Positions 1 to 9,521 of a stretch of DNA of 64,000 nt are shown in pieces. The DNA comes from Torymus aiolomorphi (lineage: Eukaryota; Arthropoda; Insecta; Hymenoptera; Torymidae). Made by a program: the position numbers and the translations under genes. The DNA lies in NCBI GenBank assembly GCA_036365515.1, contig CM070874.1, forward strand, positions 207,198,297-207,262,296, in the 5' to 3' direction. The notes under the pieces are model-generated. The model had not been told where the DNA came from. It saw only the letters and a program-made list of their open reading frames with translations, and did not search any database. The stretch's first letter is position 1, and the number at the start of each line of letters is the position of its first letter.

Positions 1-672
1 GCGTGTATCCTTTATCGAATACTTGCTTTACTTTGCTTACTCGTACTCTATCATTAACTTCGAACTTCGGTTTCTTTACAGCTTTAGACTGATTGAAATA
101 TCGAGTTAGAACCTGCGCTTCGTTCACTGTCGTACCATCTTTCGGCTTCATACATATAGTTCTATGCTTTGTGCTATTGTAGGTAGAAACCAAATCAGAT
201 AAAATATCAAGCCATTTAAAATTTCCACGCAAACTAAATTCTATCCACATCTTATTTTTCAATGTTCTATTCAATCTTTCGCAGATAGACGCCTTGAGAT
301 TGCTGTATGTTGAGTAAAGATTAATCTTATATTGCTCCATCAGCTTTTTAAAGTTTGAATTGTATAATTCCTTGCCTCGATCTGTCCGTAGATTCTTCGG
401 ACTCGTCCTTGAACAAGCACATTCTTCATAGCTCTTGTAACATCTATTCCTGATTTACTTTTAACGGGTACAGCCCACGCATACTTTGAAAACACATCAA
501 TGATGGTGAGCAAATACCTATAACCTTTGTTCTCTCGAGCATAAGGTTGCATTTCAACCAAATCAGCTTGCCAAGTTTCATCTATGTCTCGCATATCGAA
601 CTTTCATCGTTGATAGTTTCTTCGAGCAGGTTTATGCAACTCTTCTACTACTACTTTCCTTCGATCATCCAT
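1..672 (-). pseudogene. Polinton integrase (DDE, retroviral-type), broken, C-terminus beyond window
   Basis: This enzyme would integrate the element's linear DNA. The likely start is the ATG at 672, which overlaps the end of the preceding gene. An in-frame TGA at 606-604 interrupts the N-terminal basic segment. The core then reads WQADLVEM (first catalytic Asp) followed by a DVFSKYAW stretch. A one-base frameshift near 400 separates this from the second half, which carries the TDRGKE segment (second Asp), an ICERLNRTLK segment (catalytic Glu) and, at the window edge, the conserved chromo/SH3-like VRVSK...VFDKGYT region. The triad residues are all present but sit in two reading frames. The match to Polinton integrases is clear; the copy is inactive as it stands. 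Confidence 0.88.
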
Positions 673-1060
673 GCTTCGATGTTGACTCATTGGTGTCTAG
701 CGAATTACTGCTATGTGACAATTGAAGTACCATCACTTTTATACTCTCGATTTCCCTCTCAAGATCAGCAATTTTTATTTTTAATTAATCTCGATGAACT
801 TCGACTATTTCATCTAAATTATTGAAATCATTTCTCAATCCATTTATAATATTTACAACCTCCGTAACTTCTCCATCCACTATACGCTGTAATGATTGCA
901 CATTGACTGCATCTTGTAGATCATTGGGTGCCCCTACATTACATAATCTCTTATTTTCAAGATCGAATTGTCCATCGGATGTGATTTTATATCGCACTAC
1001 TGGAGGACCTTTAGTGCCCTCTCTTTCTTTTAGATTTCGTCCGAACACGTCGACACCCAT
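665..1060 (-). pseudogene. Polinton small protein with tail-fibre-like motif and coiled coil
   Basis: The start is taken at the ATG at 1060 (MGVDVFGR), because upstream codons come from the inserted transposon. The N-terminal half has a GPP segment and the stretch KRLCNVGAPNDLQDAVN, which resembles the N-V-G/A-x-P-x-D-x-x-D-A-V motif of phage tail-fibre and adhesin shafts. The C-terminal half is a heptad-like coiled coil (IADLEREIESIKVMVLQL). A TAA at 787-785 splits the two halves; reading continues in frame to a TGA at 667-665 that overlaps the integrase start. A trimeric fibre or attachment role is inference only. The family is conserved among insect Polintons as far as I recall, but its function is unknown to me. 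Confidence 0.6.
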
Positions 1061-1070
1061 TATGATAATG

Positions 1071-2335
1071 ACAAGGAAAGTACCCGAACTGTCAAATTCA
1101 AAAAAATTCCAAACCCATATTAAAAAGTAGACCTCCATGCGAGATTCACAAAACCATTTTTTTTATCGGCTGAGAAGCGCTTTATAAGGGTTAAAATCAC
1201 CCCTAAAGTTTACCCCCAAGAAACGTTTTTTTGATATATCTCGGCTTCTACTTAACTTTTTTTAACGAAACAAAATGGAAAGAGTTTCTTATTAAAAAGC
1301 CAAGAAATCCGTGGTAGTATGAACATTAAGGGTTGCATCCCTTATTTTCTAGAGGGTGAAATTGTGTTTTTTTAAGAATAATTTTTGTTGTGAGAATTCA
1401 TAAAATAATTAAAAATAGGTCAAAACATTATTTTTGCCAACTGCAATAAATAACAGTTGGTGTGTTTGGGCATTCTTCGCGAAACAACCCCTTAAGAGGT
1501 GGTAAACCACCCCTAACACAAATGAATTAGGTATATTTTTTTGGCAATTATTTTTTTCCTTAAAATGGGTTCTTGAAGTCGTTAATCGGAATCCACAGTT
1601 TGATCCACAATAAAAATTTGAAAATAGTGAATTCAATATGGCGAAAAATTTTTTAGAAATATTTTAAATTCCACGAAAAATAGTATGTAGACCCCCTAGC
1701 GGAAATTATATTATGTAAATAAGTGTATAATAATGTAACTATGTTTTGTTATGTTATTCTATTATTTATTATTTTTTTATCATACACTTGTTTATCGTAC
1801 GATAAACAAGTGTATGATAATGTAGTTGTTTGTAAAAAAGTGTAAGAAAACGTAACAAATTGTACTTTTCTACTGGATTTCGGACGCTTTTACATTTTAC
1901 CACAGTTTATACCATTTTTTAATAATTTCTTACTATTCCTTACATTTGTCTACGTTTTATTACTTTTTAATTTGTACTCTTAATTCAAATTTTATAGGCA
2001 TTCTTACACTTTCGTACATCTTTTTACATTTTATTATATATTTGTACTTTTAATTACATCTTTTTACGTTTATATACAAATTTTGATACACATTTTACAT
2101 CGTATCACATATTTGTACACTTTTTTCAAATAGTTCATAATTATACTTTTATAATAATTTATAATTGTACTTTTATTTAAATAAAGCTATAAATAAAATA
2201 TTTTCAAAGATGTAAAGAAAAAATGCTAAAACGTAATAAAATGTAAATTATCATGTATTAGAAATATAATTAATATATGTTACAAAATGTAAGTTACTGT
2301 ATAAAAGTTTAAATTTTTACAAATTCTTACAGATT
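1071..2335 (+). repeat. Left inverted terminal arm
   Basis: This arm matches 4285-5525 in inverse orientation. It contains a spurious 75-codon open frame (1409-1636, minus) that recurs almost unchanged in the right arm (4962-5189, plus), which shows how similar the arms are. A perfect 44-bp palindrome centred between 1798 and 1799 lies inside it. The inner half is rich in TTACA/TGTAA-type words. Confidence 0.85.
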
Positions 2336-3251
2336 TTTCTAACAAATACTTCCTTATAATTTCATAAAAATAAGCTACACAAGGAAATATTTAGAAAACG
2401 TAAGGAATTGAAAGAAAATGTATGAAACTTTAACAACTTGTTAAATATTCCCGAAATCCAGTATCGTATGATTTCTTACATTTTTCGACAATTTATTCCA
2501 TTTTATAAGTATTTTCTTATTTTCTTTCATATTTTATAATTTCAGCTAGGAGAGATTTTCATGCTTGTTGAAATTATGATAGGTTTTAATAAGAAAAGTT
2601 TATTTATGATTTATTAATATAAATTAATATGAACAAAATTTTTAATATAATGATAATTATAGCAATTCATGGTTATTGCACAATGTACAAGATTACGTAC
2701 ACTTGCATTGATATGGCTTATCTCCCGATTCCTCCTCTTTTATTCATAAATAAGTGAAACATCGGTCAGTCGAAAACAAATATACGTTACTGAACGTTTT
2801 TCTACGCTCGTGTTAAATTAATATTCAATGTCAACATTATTTTATGGGTATTAATTGTAAATATAAGTGTCTGGAGGTACTTGCATCATATTTTTTAATG
2901 GCAAGTAAACATTTTACGAGTACGAAATCCTATTTGAATTGAATGATAACAACAATAATAATAGTCGTAAGTAACCATATAATTGAAATTTCTTTCTTCT
3001 ACATAATTATTCAAAATATTTCTAATAGAAGGATATAATAGATATAATATTGAAAAGTTAAATAAAATGCAGCATTTTTAAATATAAAAGTCGTCAAAAT
3101 ATACAATAAATTTTGAACAAGTGGCCGAAGTTAAGAAAGTCAAATTCAGTAAAAATCTATTATAGAATCTTTATTGTACCAAAATCTAAACTAAAAAATC
3201 TATAGATAAACTAAAAAAATAAATTCTTAAAACTAAACTAAAAAATCTATA

Positions 3252-4163
3252 GATGATTCAGAAGAATGGTCAGCACAAAAACAGGGATTTCGCAATAGAG
3301 TAAAAAATGCCATCATAAAATATGATGCAAAACGTGTTTATAACTCCGACCAAAGTGGTTTTAATTACGAAATACACAGTGGTCGAACCCTCAATCTTAG
3401 AGGACATAAAAGTGTAGAGAGTATAGTGCAATCAGTGCATTCGACAACTCATTCTTATACTATCCAACCTACTGTATCTGCTGAAGGAAAACTTCTATCA
3501 CCCTTCTTTTTAGTCATGCAAGAATCAAAGGGAGAGTTTGGAACTGTAGTCTGAAAAAATTTATTTGCAGCAGAAAATGTTTATGTAATGGCATCTAAAT
3601 CAGGTAAATTGACTAAAGAACATGTTGAAACTTGGGCGCAAGATGTATATTTTCCATCAACTACCATAACAAGTACCCTATTGCTTGATTCATGGAGAGG
3701 TCACTGCCTAGATATAATTTATAAAGTAAAACCGGAACATAAAACCTTAATGATTCTACAAATTCCACAAAGAACAACAAGTGAACTTCAGCCGCTTGAT
3801 ATTTACGGTTTTCGAGTGTGGAAGAACTTCGTTCGAACGTTTTCGGATATGATATTTCTAACAAATGAGGATCTCAACTTACACGATAGAAATAATATAA
3901 TCAAAATGCATTCATTAGTACATAATCAATTATCAAGTCCCAGGTTTCAAAATTTATTTAAATATGCTTGGTACGCCGCCGGATACATTGATGAAAGGCC
4001 AGAAAAAATTGAAAACCCAAAAAAATTTTGCTTCAATTCTAATTTTATTACATGCGATATTTGTGGTATACGAGCGATTATAACATGTTCATGGTGCAAA
4101 AAATAGCTATGTTTACAACATTTTTTTCATGAATATCATTATTGTAAAACATATAATCCATGA
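3252..4163 (+). pseudogene. pogo/Tc1-type (DDE_1-like) transposase, 3' part, two stops
   Basis: The frame contains NSDQSGF (first catalytic Asp), LLLDSWRGH (second Asp) and TTSELQPLDIYGFRVWK (third acidic residue of a DDD-type triad), the usual layout of DDE_1 transposases. A C-terminal zinc-binding segment follows: CDIC...CSWC, then a continuation with CLQHFFHEYHYC after a stop. In-frame TGA at 3552-3554 and TAG at 4104-4106 break it. The N-terminal DNA-binding HTH region expected of this family is not recognisable in the 900 bp upstream, so the protein is either N-terminally lost or its first exons have decayed. This transposase presumably mobilised the long-armed element around it. Confidence 0.8.
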
Positions 4164-4284
4164 TCGTCAGAATAATTAGCTAGCTTGCCGTCTGCTGTTG
4201 GCTGACCCGTAGGATTTAAAATTGGTCGTTGTGCTGCTTAGAAATTGGTAGAATTGTATAAGAATTTGTATTAAAAGATAATAA

Positions 4285-5525
4285 ATTGTAAAAATCTGTA
4301 AGAATTTGTAAAAATTTAAACTTTTATACAGTAACTTACATTTTGTAACATATATTAATTATATTTCTAATACATAATAATTTACATTTTATTACGTTTT
4401 AGTATTTTTTCTTTACATCTTTGAAAATATTTTATTTATAGCTTTATTTAAATAAAAGTACAATTATAAATTATTATAAAAGTATAATTATGAACTTGTA
4501 TAAAATGTGTATCAAAATTTGTATATAAACGTAAAAAGATGTAATTAAAAGTACAAATAGATAATAAAATGTAAAAAGATGTACGAAAGTGTAAGAATGC
4601 TTATAAAATTTGAATTAAGAGTACAAATTAAAAGGTAATAAAACGTAGACAAATGTAAGGAAAAGTAAGAAATTATTAAAAAATGGTATAAACTGTGGTA
4701 AAATGTAAAAGCGTCCGAAATCCAGTAGAAAAGTACAATTTGTTACGTTTTCTTACACTTTTTTACAAACAACTACATTATCATACACTTGTTTATAGTA
4801 CGATAAACAAGTGTATGATAAAAAAATAATAAATAATAGAATAACATAACAAAACATAGTTACATTATTATACACTTATTTACATAATATAATTTCCGCT
4901 AGGGGGTCTACATACTATTTTTCGTGGGATTTAAAATATTTCTAAAAAATTTTTCGCCATATTGAATTCACTATTTTCAAATTTTTATTGTGGATCTAAC
5001 TGTGGATTCCGATTAACGACTTCAAGAACCCATTTTAAGGAAAATAATAATTGCCAAAAAAATATACCTAATTCATTTGTGTTAGGGGTGGCTTACCACC
5101 TCTTAAGGGGTTGTTTCGCGAAGAATGCCCAAAAACACCAACTGTTATTTATTGTAGTTGGTAAAAATAATGTTTTGACCTATTTTTAATTATTTTATGA
5201 ATTCTCACAACAAAAATTATTCTTAAAAAAAGACAATTTCACCCTCTAAAAAATAAGGGATGCAACCCTTAATGTTCATACTACCACGGATTTCTTGGCT
5301 TTTTAATAAGAAACTCTTTCCATTTTGTTTCGTTAAAAAAAGTTAAGTAGAAGCCGAGATATATCAAAAAAACGTTTCTTGGGGGTAAACTTTAGGGGTG
5401 ATTTTAACCCTTATAAAGCGCTTCTCAGCCGATAAAAAAATGGTTTCGTGAATCTCGCATGGAGGTCTACTTTTTAATATGGGTTTGGAATTTTTTGAAT
5501 TTGACAGTTCGGGTACTTTCCTTGT
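4285..5525 (-). repeat. Right inverted terminal arm
   Basis: Inverse copy of 1071-2335. The internal palindrome seen in the left arm is present here (about 4782-4820) with a one-base mismatch near its centre. The arm ends at ...GTACTTTCCTTGT (5525), directly before Polinton sequence and the AT microsatellite. Confidence 0.85.
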
Positions 5526-5539
5526 GAGAAGAAAGAGGT

Positions 5540-6253
<714 letters not shown>

Positions 6254-6262
6254 GTCCGCTGC

Positions 6263-6595
6263 TTACAATGTATCATCCTGCTCTTGCATATGATCATCAT
6301 GCTCTTCATCGCATTTGATAGATTTATTATACTTTTCATCATGCTCTTCATCGCGTTTGATATATTTATTATACTTTTCATAATCTTTAACAGCTCTACC
6401 TAATGCTTCTTTGGACTTTTTGGCTACGAGCTTCTCAAGCGGCTCCACGATTGGTTTGAAAGTATCTTCCATTGTTTTCTCAAAAGTATCTTTTCCATAC
6501 TTCAACAAATTATATTTACGTTTAACTGCATTGTGAGCTTTTAGAAGCTCATGAAGTATATACTTTTTGCGAGTGAATTCTGCCCTGTGGACGCT
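6263..6595 (-). pseudogene. Small charged coiled-coil Polinton protein, N-terminus damaged
   Basis: The open frame runs from just after a TGA at 6598-6596 to a stop at 6263, with no in-frame ATG. It is Lys/Glu-rich: HELLKAHNAVKRKYNLLKYGKD, then KTMEDTFKPIVEPLEKLV, then an acidic KRDEEHDEKYNKSIK duplication near the end. An adjacent frame upstream (6596-6620) looks like its lost N-terminus, which implies a small indel. Strong helical and coiled-coil character is visible. It lies between the packaging ATPase and the YWDD protein on the same strand. The function is unknown. Confidence 0.5.
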
Positions 6596-6627
6596 TCAAC
6601 GTTCCGTTGTAGACTGTGAATGAAAGA

Positions 6628-7330
6628 CTAAGTGTCGCCCATATTTATAGCAAAACAGTCAAAGCTCTTACGATATCTTCCTCCATTGATTGGACTATCC
6701 TTGTCAATCATTAGAAATCTATATTTCTCATCTCTCCAGCATTTTACACATAAATCTTTAAACTGTGTATAAGTCATATCAGAATTAACATGATCTTCAT
6801 ACAGGTGTTTTAAATTAACATCATCTTGCCGAAAAATTACCAAAAGATTTACATTATCCCTGACGAGATGCTTTGGAATGTAAGCATATGACTGACAGAG
6901 ATAAAAACAATCTACATTTTTATGTCTACCCATGCAGAAAAATGCTTTAACATGGATTTGTTTTTCACAAGCTATGTCGTCGAATATAATGATAGAGTTC
7001 GGAAGAGCATTTTCAGGAGCTATTACTACATCGTGTTCGCTGTATGAGAAATACTGCACGCCCTCTAACGGTTCTATAAGTTTCTGAAGAAATTTATATT
7101 TTAGTTGGTTCAAAGACTTTGAATATGTATAAACATTCTAATCTAACACCATTTGGATGTGTAATGAGTACAAGCAAACTATTGGTTTTTCCACAATTTG
7201 ACGGTCCACAAAATACAGCTCTAATACTGCTTGGAAGTAAGTCTCCATGCCGCTTTGTCTTCTTTTCTTGCTCGACTATATTATCAAAATTAAATACCGG
7301 GAGTTGAACAGAGTGTTCCTTGAAATTCAT
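6628..7330 (-). pseudogene. A32/FtsK-HerA-type genome-packaging ATPase, one frameshift
   Basis: This family pumps the element's DNA into capsids. The start is set at the ATG at 7330 (MNFKEHSVQLPVF), because the predicted transcription start at 7359 leaves no earlier ATG. Walker A is CGPSNCGKTNSLLVL, with the usual Gly/Lys/Thr. Walker B is SIIIFDDIACE, about 95 residues later. A downstream QSYAYIPKHLVRDN segment fits the sensor region. The N-terminal part (to 7094) and the rest (from 7113) are in different frames, so one small indel near 7100 inactivates this copy. It shares a promoter region, head to head, with the plus-strand gene at 7430. Confidence 0.87.
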
Positions 7331-7355
7331 GTGTACAGTACGAGGTCTCGATCGC

Positions 7356-7391
7356 AACTGATCGTTCAACTATAAATAGAGCGCTTTTATA
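7356..7391 (-). promoter_or_regulatory. TATA box and initiator for the packaging ATPase
   Basis: On the minus strand TATAAAAG occupies 7391-7384 and TCAGTT (consensus TCAKTY) occupies 7361-7356, with the initiator A at 7359, 32 nt downstream of the first T of the TATA box. The ATPase ATG follows at 7330. It interleaves with the divergent plus-strand promoter. Confidence 0.7.
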
Positions 7392-7407
7392 CTCACGGGG
7401 TTCAGTC
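7371..7407 (+). promoter_or_regulatory. TATA box and initiator for the phospholipase-like gene
   Basis: TATAAATA lies at 7371-7378 and TCAGTC at 7402-7407, with the initiator A at 7404, 33 nt from the first TATA base. The first ATG downstream is 7430, the start of the phospholipase-like gene. Confidence 0.72.
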
Positions 7408-7429
7408 TTCATCGAACCTTTGCGGTGTG

Positions 7430-8232
7430 ATGATCGTATACAGACGACGTCTAGGTCGCGGTTTGATCAATAAAATTCTCAACAGTCTTCCAATAGAACT
7501 TCATTTAACAGGATATCAGTACTGCGGACCAGGTACTAAGTTAGCAAAACGTGTAGCTGGAGGTGATAAAGGTGTTAATCTACTTGATAAAACTTGTCAA
7601 GAGTACGACATAACTTATTCTCAGAACACAGAAAACATTGAGATTAGAAACAACGCGGATAGAGTTTTAGCAGATAAGGCGTGGCAGACAGTTAAGGCTA
7701 AAGATTCAAGTATTGGTGAGAATGTAGCTGCTTACGCAATTTCAAATATTATGAAAGCCAAATCAAAACTCGGAATGGGCGTGGAGAGCCAACGATACTG
7801 AACAAGATAATAAAAGCTGCTTCAAAATCAATGGTTAAAAGTAACTCTGCTCGTAAGGTAATTCTCTCTGCTTTGAAAGGTGCTAGTTCTGCTGTCAAAA
7901 AAGCGGGTGGAAAACGTAAAATTATCATCCCACGGGTTCTACCACTACCCTCAAAAGTAGGTGGTTTCCTACCGTTTCTCGTACCAATATTTGCTGGCCT
8001 GAGTGCTGTTGGGGCTATCGCTGGCGGTGCTGCTGGCATAGCAAAATCGGTTAATGATGCGAGTACAGCTAAAAAGCAATTAGAAGAGAATGAGAGACAT
8101 AACATGAAAATGGAAGAAATAGCATTGGGAAAGGGTCTCTTTCTGAAACCACATAAAACAGGTGCAGGTCTTCGTATAGGCGGTAATAAAAAGAAACTAA
8201 GGTTGAAGAAAAAAAAAAGAACCCCGAACTGA
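7430..8232 (+). pseudogene. Polinton phospholipase-A2-like / hydrophobic minor virion protein, one frameshift
   Basis: The first ATG after the predicted transcription start is 7430. The N-terminal part resembles the parvovirus-VP1-type phospholipase A2 fold: calcium-loop-like YCGPGTKLAKRV, then NLLDKTCQEYDITYS. The catalytic His-Asp pair expected here (HD) reads YD, so enzymatic activity is doubtful. A one-base loss in the GGGC near 7778 shifts the frame. The second half (ATG at 7831 within it) has basic stretches, a hydrophobic Gly/Ala-rich segment (FLPFLVPIFAGLSAVGAIAGGAAGIA) and a Lys-rich end. I treat both as one protein because the downstream frame is open right up to the shift. The membrane-penetration role is inferred from the parvovirus parallel. 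Confidence 0.65.
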
Positions 8233-8603
8233 GATTAAAACAAAGAGTTCTCACAGATCTCGATCTAATTAAGTATGCTAAAATTCTAAAAATCTCATAT
8301 TTTCGTGGAGTCTTTATGCGAAATACCTTACCTGCAAGCGGGCCTTATAATCGGGAATCAGCCATTGTAAATTTAGATGATAAAGATGAACCTGGAACGC
8401 ATTGGGTAGGATATCGAAAACATGGAGACAATGTACTTTACCTTGATAGTTTTGGAGATCTTCAACCACCTATTGATTTAATGCTGTATCTACGTGTGAA
8501 TGAGGTTAAATATAATCACGAGAGATATCAAGATTACAATACATTCAACTGCGGTCACCTCTGCCTCAAGTTCTTGTGTAACAAGTTAGGTCGAACTATA
8601 TAA
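8229..8603 (+). CDS. Adenovirus-type cysteine protease of the Polinton
   Basis: This family processes capsid precursors during maturation. The catalytic His is in GTHWVGY, followed by YLDSFGDLQPP (acidic residue) and RYQDYNTFNCGHLCLKFL, carrying the nucleophilic Cys in an NCG context. The frame is open from about 8229, where LTDLDLIKYAKILKI and FRGVFMRNTLP match the usual N-terminal part, but there is no ATG before 8316; the original start has probably been lost or shifted. The core is free of stops to the TAA at 8601-8603. That TAA lies within the TATA box of the next gene. Confidence 0.8.
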   Translation: MRLKQRVLTDLDLIKYAKILKISYFRGVFMRNTLPASGPYNRESAIVNLDDKDEPGTHWVGYRKHGDNVLYLDSFGDLQPPIDLMLYLRVNEVKYNHERYQDYNTFNCGHLCLKFLCNKLGRTI

Positions 8604-8632
8604 AGGTGAGTGCAATGATAGTTTAATCATTC
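8597..8632 (+). promoter_or_regulatory. TATA box and initiator for the minor capsid gene
   Basis: TATATAAA at 8597-8604 overlaps the protease stop codon. TCATTC at 8627-8632 matches TCAKTY, with its A at 8629, 32 nt from the first TATA base. The minor capsid ATG is at 8647. Confidence 0.68.
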
Positions 8633-8646
8633 TACATTGAATAGTC

Positions 8647-9334
8647 ATGGAGAATACATTGACGTTAAGTCTCCCCGGTAATTCATCAGTTCTCGAAGTA
8701 CAGTATTTTCCACCTACTGAACTTTCATCAAACAAAAATTACGTTCTCGGTTTAGTTGAACTTTTAACCTTCAATTCTATACCAAATATCGATACAGGCA
8801 ATAATAAGTTTTACGTGAGTAAAGAAGAATCCTTTTTACCATCCACTAGTTACGAGATAGAGGATATAGCAAATTTTCTCCATGAAACTTTAGCATCCAA
8901 AGGCATTTCATTCAGTCTGAAGCCAAGCAACAATACACTTCGTAGTGTTATTAAGTATAGTTATTCTATTGATTTTCGTCCTCAAGACTCTATTGGTCAA
9001 CTACTTGGCTTCACCAAACGCGTTCTAGAAGTTAATTTCATACATAATTCAGATTTGTCTGTAACTATCCCCAAGATCAACGCGTTGCGAGTCGAGTGTA
9101 ATATTACTGCAGGCGCATATATAAACGGCTCTACGGTTCACACGATACACGAATTATTTCCGGCAGTACCACCAGGATACAAGATCATCGAAATATCCTC
9201 ACAGGTCATTTACCTTCCAGTTACAGTTAAAAGCATAGATCACTTTACAAATACGCATAGTCGATCAAGACGGACGTTTAGTTAATTTTCGGGGAGAAGT
9301 AATCATAATTAGACTTCACATCAAACAAGTGTGA
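8647..9334 (+). pseudogene. Polinton minor capsid (penton-like) protein, C-terminal frameshift
   Basis: The ATG at 8647 is the first after the predicted transcription start. The sequence shows the conserved stretches NYVLGLVELLTFNSIPNI, LRVECNITAGAYING, TIHELFPAVPPGYKIIE and VIYLPVTV typical of the Polinton minor capsid protein, predicted in the literature to be a single jelly roll. Near 9250 a one-base frameshift moves the conserved end (RIVDQDGRLVNFRGE) into the next frame, which closes at the TGA 9332-9334. It would form vertices of the shell built by the major capsid protein encoded 190 bp downstream. Confidence 0.8.
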
Positions 9335-9370
9335 TGGGGATCGTTTACAACAGCGATCGTTGGTAGGGGC

Positions 9371-9407
9371 TATATAAAGAAGTCAGCATGTCGACAGACC
9401 ATCAGTC
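9371..9407 (+). promoter_or_regulatory. TATA box and initiator for the major capsid gene
   Basis: TATATAAA at 9371-9378 and TCAGTC at 9402-9407, with the initiator A at 9404, 33 nt from the first TATA base. This is the same spacing as at 7371/7404. The first ATG downstream is 9522, giving a leader of about 118 nt. Confidence 0.72.
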
Positions 9408-9521
9408 GTCCGCGAGCAAGCAGAGCGCTAACACGGCAAAACATTCAGTTCCTGAAAAGTCTCGGTCTAAGAGTCGTCGCTGGTGGAAAATAACTTTTTT
9501 TTTTCTGTTGTCTACAAAAAG

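Larger units (their letters stand above)
1071..5525. mobile_element. DNA transposon with very long inverted terminal arms
   Basis: Positions 1071 onward and 5525 backward are the same sequence in opposite orientation for about 1.25 kb per arm. Both outer ends read ACAAGGAAAGTACCCG inward. The interior (about 2340-4280) is AT-rich and holds one transposase pseudogene on the plus strand. The insertion lies about 10 bp upstream of the start codon of the Polinton fibre-like gene, separating it from its upstream region. No clear target-site duplication is visible next to the ends. The arms differ by few substitutions and small indels, so the insertion is recent or the arms have been homogenised. 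Confidence 0.85.

Noticed and set aside
1409..1636. 75-codon frame repeated in both transposon arms
   Set aside because: Its conservation is explained by the inverted arms themselves; there is no protein-like pattern and no start context.
7094..7369. ATPase start at 7369
   Set aside because: That position is a TTG upstream of the predicted initiator; the first ATG of the transcript is 7330.
9483..9521. Major capsid start at 9483
   Set aside because: It is a GTG; the first ATG after the predicted transcription start is 9522, giving the expected N-terminus.
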